Below are positions 25,269 to 35,500 of a stretch of DNA of 36,517 nucleotides, in pieces (the first letter of the stretch is position 1; each line of letters opens with the position of its first letter). The stretch covers positions 1 through 36,517 of the forward strand of contig CASFMJ010000082.1 in assembly GCA_949295785.1 (NCBI GenBank), written 5' to 3'. The stretch is from an uncultured Bacillota bacterium (GTDB taxonomy: Bacteria; Bacillota; Clostridia; Peptostreptococcales; Anaerovoracaceae). A program made the position numbers and the translations under genes. The notes beneath the pieces were generated by a model, which searched no databases, was not told the origin of the DNA, and was given only the letters and a program-made list of their open reading frames with translations.

Positions 25269-27887
25269 ATGGAAAAATTAGGTTTAAATGAAATAAGAAA
25301 AATGTTCAGAGATTTTTATATAAGTAAAGACCATTATGCGGCCAAGAGTGCATCACTTATTCCCAGAGATGATAAGAGCCTTTTGATAATAAATTCCGGT
25401 ATGGCACCTTTAAAAAAATATTTTGCAGGTGTTGAAACACCACCGTCAAAACGCATGACCACATGTCAGAAATGCATAAGGACAGGTGATATAGACAATG
25501 TAGGGATAACTGCCAGACACGGAACCTTTTTTGAAATGCTGGGGAACTTTTCTTTTGGCGATTATTTTAAGAAAGAATCCCTCACATGGGGTCTTGAATT
25601 TATGACGGAATGGCTGAAAATGCCGTTCGATAAAATATGGGCCACCGTATATCAGGATGACGACGAAGCAGTAGAAATCTGGAAAAGCCTCGGAATGCCT
25701 GAAGAAAGAATCGTAAGACTGGGAAAGGATGATAACTTCTGGGAAATAGGTCTTGGCCCATGTGGACCATGCTCAGAACTGTATTTTGACAGGGGACCTG
25801 AATATGGCTGCGGTAAAGATACCTGCAGGCCCGGATGCGACTGTGACAGATATCTTGAATTCTGGAATCATGTTTTTACCCAGTTCTCCAAAGAAGAAGA
25901 CGGTTCCTACACTCCTCTTGAGCATCCCAATATAGACACGGGCATGGGACTGGAACGAATAGCATGTATAATGCAGGGAGTGGATTCGATATTTGATATA
26001 GACACCATACGTCATATTTTAGACGGAGTAGTGGCAAAATGCGGTGTTGAGTATAAGGACGGACAGGCAGAAACTGATGTTTCCATAAGAATCATAACAG
26101 ATCACCTCCGTTCAATGACCTTTATGATAGCAGACGGAATAATGCCCGGCAATGAAGGCAGAGGATATGTACTGAGAAGACTCCTGAGAAGAGCAGCCAG
26201 ACACGGCAGACTTCTGGGAATAACAGGTCCATTCCTGAAGGAACTGTCAGAAAAGGTTATTGAAGTATCAGGAGAAGCATATCCTGAACTGGTTGAAAAG
26301 AGAGAATATATTCAGAAAATAATCAGTGTGGAAGAAGAAAAATTTGCTTCTACCATAGATCAGGGAGAAACCATAATATCAGAATATATTGATGAACTGA
26401 AAAAACAGAACAAGACAGTCCTTGACGGAGAAAAAGCCTTCAGGCTTTATGATACCTATGGCTTCCCGTTGGAACTGACAGAAGAAATTCTTGCTGAAAA
26501 CGGCATGAAAGCGGATACAGCAGGTTTTGCCCAGAACATGCAGAAACAGAAAGAACAAGGCAGAAGATGCCGTAAAAATACCGAATGTGAAGCATGGAAA
26601 GAAAATAAAAATCTTGCCAATGTTCCGGAAACAATTTTCGAAGGATATGAGTCGCTTTCATGTAAAGCCAAGATCTTGGCAATAATAGATGAAAATGGTC
26701 TGATTGATTATGCCGGAGCCGATAAAAATGTGAGAATACTTCTGGACAGGACAGTATTTTACCCGGAAGGAGGAGGACAAGTCTCCGATAAAGGAATTAT
26801 GTCAACCGAAACAGGTGAAATAAATGTCTTTTCTGTGGAAAAAAATGACAGAGTAATTGCACATTGCTGTGAGATAACCGATGGAAGCGTTAAGGTGGGA
26901 GATACGGTAACATGTTATGTAGATGTTTTAGCAAGAAACTGCACTGCCAGAAATCATACAGCCACTCATCTGCTCCAGAAAGCGCTGAGAGAGGTTCTCG
27001 GCACTCACGTGCAGCAGGCAGGTTCCAGTGTAAATCAGGACATATTAAGATTCGATTTCAGCCACTTTGAACAGGTTACGGAAAAACAGCTCATTCAGGT
27101 TCAGGACAGAGTGAATGAGAAAATTAATCTTTTCCTTCCTGTGACTGCAACTGAAATGTCTATGGCAGATGCAAGTAAAGAGGGCGCAATGGCTCTGTTT
27201 GGTGAAAAATACGGTGATATTGTAAGAGTTGTTAAAGCCGGAGACTGGTCTTGTGAACTTTGCGGCGGTACACATGTTCATAATACAGGTGAAATAGGCG
27301 CTTTCAAGATTATATCTGAAAGCGGGATCGCTTCAGGAGTGAGAAGAATTGAAGCTGTTACAGGAACCGGAGTTTTGAAGGAGTCATTAAAGGCCGACAG
27401 GATAATCGCAGAAACTGCTGAATCTCTGAAGACAGTAAAGTCTGCCCTTAAAGACAAGGCCGCTTCTATGGCGGAAGAACTGAAAACTCTAAGAAAAGAA
27501 CTTGAAGAAATAAAAAAAGCCGCTATGGGAGATCAGGCAGAAGTTTTAATAGATTCTGCCGAAGAAATCAATGGTATTAAGCTTATAACAAAGACTTTTG
27601 AAGGTTGTGACATAAGTGAACTTCGCAGCCTTTCAGATGATATAAAAGCTTCATCGAAGAATATCTGCATGGTGTTTGCTTCAGTAAACGGTACAAAAGT
27701 AACCTTCCTTGTTTCTCTTACCGACGATGTAGTAGAAAAAGGTTACAATGCAGGTAAGATGATAAAAGAAATTGCTGCGGCCTGCGGAGGCGGCGGAGGA
27801 GGAAAAGCCGATATGGCTCAGGCCGGAGGAAAAGATCCTTCAAAAATTAATCAGTCCTTTGATGTTGCTAAAAAACTATTATCATAG
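25269..27887 (+). CDS. alaS: Alanyl-tRNA synthetase
   Basis: AlaRS charges tRNA-Ala and edits mischarged Ser and Gly. The 872-residue product has full family length. It has the class II catalytic core (INSGMAPLKKYFAG, CIRTGDIDNVG, ARHGTFFEMLGNFSFGDYF, RSMTFMIADGIMPGNEGRGY), the editing domain with zinc ligands HTATH (563-567) and Cys662, Cys665, His669 (CELCGGTH), and a C-terminal domain with an unusual glycine-rich run (CGGGGGGKADMAQAGGKD) typical of the oligomerisation region. The start is ATG 25269 with AGGAGG 9 nt upstream; a TTG-initiated extension at 25248 would precede that site. It leads the conserved alaS-ireB-ruvX cluster. Confidence 0.97.
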   Translation: MEKLGLNEIRKMFRDFYISKDHYAAKSASLIPRDDKSLLIINSGMAPLKKYFAGVETPPSKRMTTCQKCIRTGDIDNVGITARHGTFFEMLGNFSFGDYFKKESLTWGLEFMTEWLKMPFDKIWATVYQDDDEAVEIWKSLGMPEERIVRLGKDDNFWEIGLGPCGPCSELYFDRGPEYGCGKDTCRPGCDCDRYLEFWNHVFTQFSKEEDGSYTPLEHPNIDTGMGLERIACIMQGVDSIFDIDTIRHILDGVVAKCGVEYKDGQAETDVSIRIITDHLRSMTFMIADGIMPGNEGRGYVLRRLLRRAARHGRLLGITGPFLKELSEKVIEVSGEAYPELVEKREYIQKIISVEEEKFASTIDQGETIISEYIDELKKQNKTVLDGEKAFRLYDTYGFPLELTEEILAENGMKADTAGFAQNMQKQKEQGRRCRKNTECEAWKENKNLANVPETIFEGYESLSCKAKILAIIDENGLIDYAGADKNVRILLDRTVFYPEGGGQVSDKGIMSTETGEINVFSVEKNDRVIAHCCEITDGSVKVGDTVTCYVDVLARNCTARNHTATHLLQKALREVLGTHVQQAGSSVNQDILRFDFSHFEQVTEKQLIQVQDRVNEKINLFLPVTATEMSMADASKEGAMALFGEKYGDIVRVVKAGDWSCELCGGTHVHNTGEIGAFKIISESGIASGVRRIEAVTGTGVLKESLKADRIIAETAESLKTVKSALKDKAASMAEELKTLRKELEEIKKAAMGDQAEVLIDSAEEINGIKLITKTFEGCDISELRSLSDDIKASSKNICMVFASVNGTKVTFLVSLTDDVVEKGYNAGKMIKEIAAACGGGGGGKADMAQAGGKDPSKINQSFDVAKKLLS

Positions 27888-27941
27888 TATAATTCAAATT
27901 AGTTGGAAATTGCTTCTGAATATTAAAGGAAGGGGTAAGTG

Positions 27942-28184
27942 ATGGATAAAAATACAAAGATGTTCGATTCTTTTAAAGCGCAGAAGACTAATAAACAGAT
28001 TGTCAGAGAAGTATATGAGTGCCTTAAAGAAAAAGACTACAATCCGATAGATCAGCTTGTAGGTTATATAATAACCGGAGACCCATCTTATATAACAAGC
28101 TACAATAACGCCCGGACTCTTATAAAGGGCGTTGACAGAGATGAACTGGTAGCTGAGATGCTAAGAACATACATAGAAGTGTAA
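27942..28184 (+). CDS. ireB: IreB family regulatory phosphoprotein (DUF965)
   Basis: The 80-residue protein is the IreB/YrzL family: MFDSFKAQKTNKQIVREVYE, EKDYNPIDQLVGYI, SYNNARTLIKGVDRDEL. In Enterococcus faecalis IreB is phosphorylated by the Ser/Thr kinase IreK and restrains cephalosporin resistance. The N-terminal threonine (Thr18 region) where phosphorylation occurs is present. The start is ATG 27942, 6 nt after AAAGGAAGGGG; the adjacent GTG at 27939 is less likely. It lies between alaS and ruvX as in most Firmicutes. Confidence 0.9.
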   Translation: MDKNTKMFDSFKAQKTNKQIVREVYECLKEKDYNPIDQLVGYIITGDPSYITSYNNARTLIKGVDRDELVAEMLRTYIEV

Positions 28185-28194
28185 AAAAATCATT

Positions 28195-28230
28195 ACGGGC
28201 GCAGACTTTTATGCCTGACGCCCGTTTTTT
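28195..28230 (+). terminator. Rho-independent terminator after ireB
   Basis: ACGGGCG (28195-28201) pairs with CGCCCGT (28219-28225), extended inside by CAG/CTG, and is followed by a run of T. It separates ruvX from alaS-ireB at least partly. Confidence 0.88.
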
Positions 28231-28258
28231 ATTTTGTTGAGATAAAGAAAGGAAAAAA

Positions 28259-28687
28259 ATGAGAAAAATAGGACTGGATGTAGGTGATAAAACTGTTGGA
28301 ATTGCGGTATCAGACCCGTTAGGATTTACGGCTCAGGGAATAATGACACTGGAAAGAGTAGGCATAAGAAAGGACACGACAAAAATAATCGAATTTATAA
28401 AAGAATATCAATGTGATACTGTTGTAATCGGTCTTCCTAAAAAACTTGACGGAACGGACAGTCCTCAGACAGAAAAAGTATATGAATTCAGGAAAATGCT
28501 TGAAAACAAGCTTCGAAGCATGGGAATGAAAAATGTTGAGATAGAATGGCAGGATGAAAGGCTTACCACAGTCATGGCAGAAAAAGTTCTCATTGATGCT
28601 GATGTGTCAAGGGCAAAAAGAAAAAAGGTAATAGATAAACAGGCTGCTGTGATCATACTTCAAAGTTATCTGGACAGAACAAAATAA
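28259..28687 (+). CDS. ruvX: Holliday junction resolvase-like protein RuvX/YqgF
   Basis: The RNase-H-fold YqgF/RuvX protein has been linked to pre-16S rRNA processing and to Holliday junctions. The 142-residue protein has the first acidic strand KIGLDVGDKTVGIAVSD, VVIGLPKKLDGTDS, EWQDERLTT, and KRKKVIDKQAAVIILQSYL. All three acidic residues typical of the fold are present. The start is ATG 28259, 6 nt after AGAAAGG. The DUF1292 gene that usually follows ruvX is missing; a strong terminator ends the cluster here. Confidence 0.93.
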   Translation: MRKIGLDVGDKTVGIAVSDPLGFTAQGIMTLERVGIRKDTTKIIEFIKEYQCDTVVIGLPKKLDGTDSPQTEKVYEFRKMLENKLRSMGMKNVEIEWQDERLTTVMAEKVLIDADVSRAKRKKVIDKQAAVIILQSYLDRTK

Positions 28688-28730
28688 TAAAAAATCGTTA
28701 TTCAACTATAAAAATGTTATGTAAACCAAA

Positions 28731-28768
28731 AACGCTAAAAATTTCCTCTTTTTTTAGCGTTTTTTTTT
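28731..28768. terminator. Strong terminator after ruvX
   Basis: AACGCTAAAAA (28731-28741) pairs perfectly with TTTTTAGCGTT (28751-28761) and is followed by a run of T. The A-run to its left also makes it work on the minus strand. It marks the end of the conserved gene block. Confidence 0.9.
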
Positions 28769-28797
28769 ATTACACCCCCCTTATGTTTATGGTTTTA

Positions 28798-28806
28798 TGA
28801 TATAAT
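28798..28806 (+). promoter_or_regulatory. Extended -10 promoter of the chaperone-like/adhesin operon
   Basis: TG-A-TATAAT is a perfect extended -10 element. The downstream leader is 85-90 nt of AT-rich sequence. No good -35 is visible. Confidence 0.6.
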
Positions 28807-28895
28807 ACGTTTTATTATTCATAGATACGTTTTTATATTTATAGACAAATTTTAATGTGAACATAATTTTTGAAAGGTTATACAGGGCTTTTTTT

Positions 28896-29570
28896 ATGAA
28901 CGTACACAAAAAAAGAAAACTCTTATATATTGTTATCCTTATACTTATAGTATGCTGTATGGTTGGAGGATATTATGCCTTCAAACCTGTAACGGGAATA
29001 CCTTACAGCATTAAAAAAATAGAAAAATTTATAGAATTACCTGATTATGAGAAGATTATTTCTCAGGAAGGGGATGTTTCAGATAAGAACCGGCAGAATT
29101 CTGTATGGAACAAGATTGTCGCCCAGACAGCTGTTAAGAAATATCCCAGGTCTGATCTGAAAAAACATAAAGAAAACGCAGATGATTATTATAGAGAATT
29201 AGCAAGAAACTTCGGATATGGCGATGATATTGAAAAGTTTTTAGAAGAAAAACTTTCGACTACAGCGGAAGACTACGAAAGTCTTCTTGAAAATTATGCC
29301 AAATCTTCGCTTAAGGAGCAGCTTATTGTATATGCCATCGCATTGGAAAGAAACATTGATTTGACTGAAAAAGAATATCAGAAGTATCTTGACAAGTATC
29401 TGAGTGATGCTGGAATGACTGAAGAAAAATATGAAGAGACATTCGGAGTCACCATATATGAGTATGCTGAATCAAAAAATTTAAAAACATCAATACTTAA
29501 AGAGAAAGTGTTTGAAAGTATATTTAATAATTCCGGAGACAGCTCCGGAGAGAGTACGGAGGAAAAGTGA
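28896..29570 (+). CDS. Membrane-anchored protein resembling the trigger-factor C-terminal chaperone domain
   Basis: The protein of about 224 residues has a basic start (NVHKKRKLL), one transmembrane helix (about 8-28; LYIVILILIVCCMVGGYYAF), and a long charged helical domain outside the membrane. The segments DDYYRELARNFGYGDD, SLKEQLIVYAIALERNID, LTEKEYQKYLDKYLSDAG and LKTSILKEKVFESIF follow the helix order of the trigger factor C-terminal/SurA-like chaperone fold. No prolyl isomerase domain is present. It ends in a Ser/Gly/Glu tail. I prefer ATG 28896; GTG 28857 has no ribosome binding site, and the site before 28896 (AGGG) is weak. Its stop overlaps the adhesin start. A role in folding or exporting the adhesin is inferred. 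Confidence 0.6.
   Translation: MNVHKKRKLLYIVILILIVCCMVGGYYAFKPVTGIPYSIKKIEKFIELPDYEKIISQEGDVSDKNRQNSVWNKIVAQTAVKKYPRSDLKKHKENADDYYRELARNFGYGDDIEKFLEEKLSTTAEDYESLLENYAKSSLKEQLIVYAIALERNIDLTEKEYQKYLDKYLSDAGMTEEKYEETFGVTIYEYAESKNLKTSILKEKVFESIFNNSGDSSGESTEEK
29532..29549 (+). other. GC-rich hairpin just upstream of the adhesin ribosome binding site
   Basis: TCCGGAG (29532-29538) pairs perfectly with CTCCGGA (29543-29549) around an ACAG tetraloop. It sits inside the end of the chaperone-like gene, 9 nt before the GGAGG (29558-29562) of the adhesin. There is no T-run, so it is not a terminator. It could affect RNA processing or adhesin translation. Confidence 0.55.
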
Positions 29571-32500
29571 TGGAAAAGGGAAATGCGGGAAAGAGATTAA
29601 TATCGTTTATACTGGTGATGTCAATGGTAATCACCAATTTTGCCACTTCACTGGCAACGGCATTTGCCAATGATGCAATAAACTATGAAGTGAATCTCAG
29701 ATTCACACCAGATCCGGAAGAAGTGGAAATAGGAGGAGAGGGTAATTATACTTTGTATGCCACCACGGCTCAGAGTGAACAGCCGGAAGATTATTTCCTG
29801 AAGATTGCCCTGCCTGCTGATTCGATACAATATCTTCAGGGTTTCACACAAGATACAGGTTCAGAAAAGCCTCATTTTGAAACTGGTGAGGGCAGTGTAT
29901 TTGTAAGTGATTCATCGGATCGATTGAGGTTATTTGTACCAGCGGACGGCAGAAAACCTTATCTTTATTTCACAATGAAAAACGGCGACACATATACAAC
30001 CAAGGTTAACTTTAAAATGCCGGAAGGTACAAGTTCACCATATACCATACAGATGAGTGAAAGCGATCTCTCTGCCGTATATGTTACAGGCAGCCAGCTG
30101 GTTGGAAATTTTGTCACAGAAACAGGAAACATGAGTTTTAATACCCACTTTGACTGGAATGATGTGAAAAAGACTGTAACGCCGGAATCGGTATCCGTGA
30201 GCGCTGCAGGTAAAATGAACCAGAACATAAAATATACCGTTTCTGCTGACAGAACCAGACCTGCAGATGCGTTGTATATCGGTATGTTCACCAAGTACAT
30301 AACCATAACCGATACCGTTACTCTGCCTGCATCTGCCACATTCACAGACGGAGATGTCACCATTGAGGGATCAGGTGGTACATGGAATATAAAGGCAGGA
30401 GAAACTATTATTGCTACAGTTGTGCAGAAAGGAACAGGAGAAGATATTTCTGTTCAGTTGACTGATGCATCCATATCTCCTGATAAGAAAACTCTGACTT
30501 TCAAATATACTCAGAACACAGTATATAATGACAATCCTTCTGCATATGTAAAAGTAATGACACATCCTTCTTTTGAAGTCACTCTTATGGGAGAGGGAGT
30601 TAAAATAGATGCTGAGGCCGTTTCGGCTGAACAGACTATAGTAAATAAAGCTGACTTTGAGGCTGTTTCATGGGATGAAAGTATGAAGGATCAAAGCAGC
30701 GCTCAGGTAAGCACCAGGATCACCGAGCCTGTGCCCGGTTTTGCAGTGAAAAAAGAAGCGTCGACTTCATACAATGAAGATGGCTCCATGATTGTGGATT
30801 ATACCATAACTGTAGAGAACACAGGCGCAGTCGTCTTAAACAATCTTACCATCACCGATAATGTTCCTTCAAATCTGGAAATAATAGAAAAAGGTGATGC
30901 AAGCCAGTCTGACAACACATTGTCATGGACTGTGAATCTGCCTGTAGGAGGAAAAGTCTCCAAGACATTCAAGGCGAAGGTAAAAGAAGGAGTTGAAGAT
31001 GGTACTTCAATAAAGAATACAGCCACGGCTACCTATGATGATATAACAAAAAATGGCGAGGCAACCATAACATACAAGGAGCCGGATCCTGATCTTACTC
31101 TGACAAAAACTGCATATAATTCAGATAACCGTTTGGTAAATTCTGACGGGTCAGTGTATAAGGGTGAGACCATCAAATATGTGATAGACGCAAAATATAA
31201 CGGAATGGCTTCTGATGCAGCTTTAGCGTCTCTTATAGACAAGCTGCCCGATGAAGTTGAATATGTAAGCGCCAAGGCATACCTTACATCAGCGCCTGAT
31301 GCTGAACTGGGCATTACATATGATAAGGCATCACATGAAGTGCGCCTTACCGACAGTACTTCCGTAGCCAGTGGACAGATAATCAGACTGGAAATAACAG
31401 TAAAGGTAAAGGAAGATACCAGTGCTTTTACGATTACAAATAATGCATCGGCTTCTTTAAACAACGGCGTAAAGGCAGATGCAGAACACACGACTAAAAT
31501 CAGAGACAGAGAGCCTATCTTTAATGTTAAAAAGACTGCTAAAAGGGTAAATGAAGGAGATGTAAACAGCGATATTGAGCTGGTACCGGTTGATGGCGGG
31601 GATGATAGCGGAAAGTATAAGGCTTCATATACCATAACACTGGAAAACACCGGCGATCCTTATTATAAGGAGGATGCAGGCACAATCACCGACACCATGT
31701 CAGGAGGTCTGCAGCCTGCTCTTGACGTTACTCAGACGACAGGACAGATAAAGGCCATAGCTAAAAAAGGTAACGGTGAGCCGGTGGAAATAACAGGCAC
31801 CTGGGTAAAGAATGAAAAGGAGGAACTTAGTCAGCCTGAGTACATAATAACCTGGGAAATTCCTTTTTCTCTTGGAACAAAAGAAACTTTCCAGATATCA
31901 TACGATGCTTTTGTAGATATGGGAAATTTTGATGAGGGAGACCATCTGAGAGGAATTTCCTTAGCAAACACAGCCTCTACTTATACTGACACATCTTCAA
32001 CAGTAGAAGGAGAAGTAAAAACTGTAATAACAGCTGATAAGGCTATATCAAAAATCAACGGTGAAAATGCTTCAGATCCTGACCACAGTGCTATTCATGC
32101 CAGAGATTCCATAACCTATACTCTTAAGATTTCCAATTCAGGAAACAGATCAACTTATATTCAAATAAAGGATCTGCTGCCTCAGGGTAATGTAAGTCAT
32201 GTCTGGAACAGCGACAATGTAAAAACTAAAATAATATCAGGAAAGGCAATAAAATCGTTCGAATCTGTTATAAAACCACCTATTGCCGGAGCTGCAAACT
32301 ATACGCTGACATGGATAGACAGCAGCGGTAATGATTTGATTAAAATTGAAGCAGGAGAGTTGATTGAAATTGAGGTTACTCTTAGTTTTGGCGATACGGT
32401 GGAAGAATTCAGAAAAGCATTTGGTGGTATCAGTCAGACTGAAAACACTTTAGATGTAATATATGCTGATAGATATTCAGAAACCGACAGCGATGGAAAT

Positions 32501-35500
32501 AAAGAGTGGATTGACACTGTAACCCATACTCCAGAATTCAGTGAAATGACTCTTTCAAAGACCACTGACAGAGATTATGCATACAGAGGTGGAGAAGACG
32601 TAATATATACATTGAGCGATTTTTATGCTACAACCCCAAAAGACTCGCTTTATCTAACAGATGATCTGTCAGAGACCAACGAATATCTTGACTTTAAATC
32701 AGTATTTACAGGTCAGGTTGACATAACTTTATCTTCGGAGAAAGTGACCACATATCCTCTTACTGTGTCTGCCAAGACGTCGGGGGGAGAAACTGTGGAA
32801 AAAACAATTCCGGATATTTCAGCCTCCGGTGAGACTCTCACATATGAACAGCTTATTGCAAGAGCCGGCATAGAAGAAGGCTCTGTCATAACAAAGCTTA
32901 AATGGGATTTCGGTCATCTGGATAAAATGGAAGTAACAAAGCCTGTGGTTTTAACCATGACGGCAAAAGATGGAATAACTGCCAGAAATATCCCCAATAC
33001 CGCAATGGTTGATTATAACGGAAGCATGAACAAGACCGTTGTGGCAGAAATTGATATATATCCTGACGATCAGCTGGTAAAGACGGCTCATACCGAGTCG
33101 GGCGATCTGCCGCAGACCAGTGACGACAGCCTCAAACCCGGAGACACTGTATCATTTAATATCCAGTACAGAAATTACAGTGATGCTGCAGAAGATCTGT
33201 CTGAAAGAGTGTTTACAGATTACATGTCAGTAAAAGGTGTGGAGCCGGGAGACTACGATGTTACATTTGTGCTCTATGACAGCAAGGGAGAAAAGATAAA
33301 GGAAGAAACCCTTGCAGGTGCATATAAAGTCACAGAGTATGATATAAATTCAGAAACAGCGAAAAAAGCATCTTTTACAGCGCCTAACGGATTTTCTCTT
33401 TCACCTGTCACAGAAGGTGACGGAAAAGCAAGGCTTGAAATAACATATTCCGTAAAACTCAGTGATGCATTTAAAGACAGTACGGCAGATTTCAATAAAG
33501 ACAAGAATGAAAACTGGGGAATCACTGAAGATAATACCTTATCCGATTCTCCGGAAAACATGTATATGCTCCACAACAGAGTCGTGACAGTAAAAGGCGA
33601 CGATACTTACATGGGCGAAACCGGCTACTATTATCATGAAGGCAGCAACAAGCTGATGATAAGAAAGAGCGTGCTGGGATATACGAATTTAATGGGATTC
33701 TCAACATGGGGGAAAAAAGCATTAATTGGGGAAGAAATCATGAAAAGTAATTCTGTCGGATATATTCAAGGCCGCTATGTTGACCGCTCCGATTGTGACG
33801 ACTTGCTTTACTGGATGCCCCAAATTGCGAATACAGACTATTTTAATGGTGCTATAAGATATGGCATGATAATCGCAAACGATAAAAACAGTAAAGAACC
33901 TCTTGTAGTAGATAGAATTGAAGATCTTGTACCGGATAATGTATGGTTTGATAAGTCGATGAGTTACTTTAAAGTGCAAGCATATATACATTTGCCGTCA
34001 CAAAGTAATTCAAAGATTGCAGAAGCTTTATGGAGTGGATATAGATATGGATATACTTCATGTGCAGTACCTGGAAAACCTGATACAATTTCTGTAACTA
34101 ATTTGACACCTAGTAAAATTGTAGGCATTTCAACACAAAAGCTGTATGACGATTCAGATCTTTTTGGTCAGATAATGGCGATACCTGATGAATACAGTTT
34201 CAAAGGATATAATTTAAATATTCCTGATAATAATATTGATACTAATGATACAAATAAAGTAAAATTTGATTTCCATAATTATAACAGTAGCTCAGACAAC
34301 CTTGTTCTTGATCCGGGTGAATGTGCAGTCATAATGTATATGGTGGCTATAGACAGGCCCGATGTAGAGCCGGAAAAATATACCAATACAGCTACTCTAT
34401 ATGTAAAAGATGGTACATATACCGAGGAATTCCAGGCTATGGAAGACCTGTCCGGCTTTAAAAGCAAAATTGCTCCGCAAAACGAAGAGAAAGGGGTAAA
34501 ACATAACGACGGCACTTTTGAAAAAATAAGCGAAAATGCTTTTACTACCCAGGTAAGTTCTTATCCTGTTTTTGTAAGCGCCGGCATAGCAAAGAAAGCT
34601 TCTGCAAGGATATCACCTGCTGCTGATCAGAAGTGGGATGAAAACACCACCATAAGTCAGCTGGCTGGCGGAACGCGGGATACCAATGTTTCCGGCCTCG
34701 AATTTAATGATGTGGCCGAATTTGAGATAACCGTATCCAATACAGCCGCTACTCCTCTGAAGGATTACACACTAAAAGATTTGCTGCCGTATCCGTATGA
34801 AATCATTACCGAAGAGGTGGGCGGAAAAACTGTAGTAGCTAAAACCTCAGATGGCAAAAACATATACGGCACCGTATCGGATAATCCCGAACCGGAAAAA
34901 TCAGGCATATCACAGACCATAACCATGAAGGGTTCCGAACAGGATGACCAGGGCTCAGCTGATAATAATCCGATGTACATTGCCGGAAAGGGCACAAAGG
35001 TTATAAAGGTTTATGCACGATATGCCGACAGCGAAAAGAAAAGTATAGATTACATAAACAGAGTCGAGTTTTATCCTGATGTCACAAATAATTTTGTGTT
35101 AACTTCAGGTGAAGCAATCTATGACAGCGATGAAAAACTCATAGGAGGAGGCGATAACGCTACGATCCGTCCTTCATATTCCTTCGGATCAGGCTCTGTC
35201 CTTGCCATAGACAGCAATGACCAGCATGCCACAGGAAATGATGATCCCAATACGGTGGAAGCTGACTTTGCCGGAGACAAGGTTCTCTATACCATGAGAG
35301 TCACCAATGACAGTTCAACTCCATATGAGAACCTCGTACTTATTAACAATCTGCCTGCCATTAACGACATAGGCGTCGTAAATGCAAAGACGTCTAAAGG
35401 AAGCCAGTTTGGCGTTGATCTTGCTTCCGATGAAGAACATGAATACCTTACAAAGGGAGTTGTTGCCGAATATCAGATAGTTGGTATAGGTGAAGAACCT

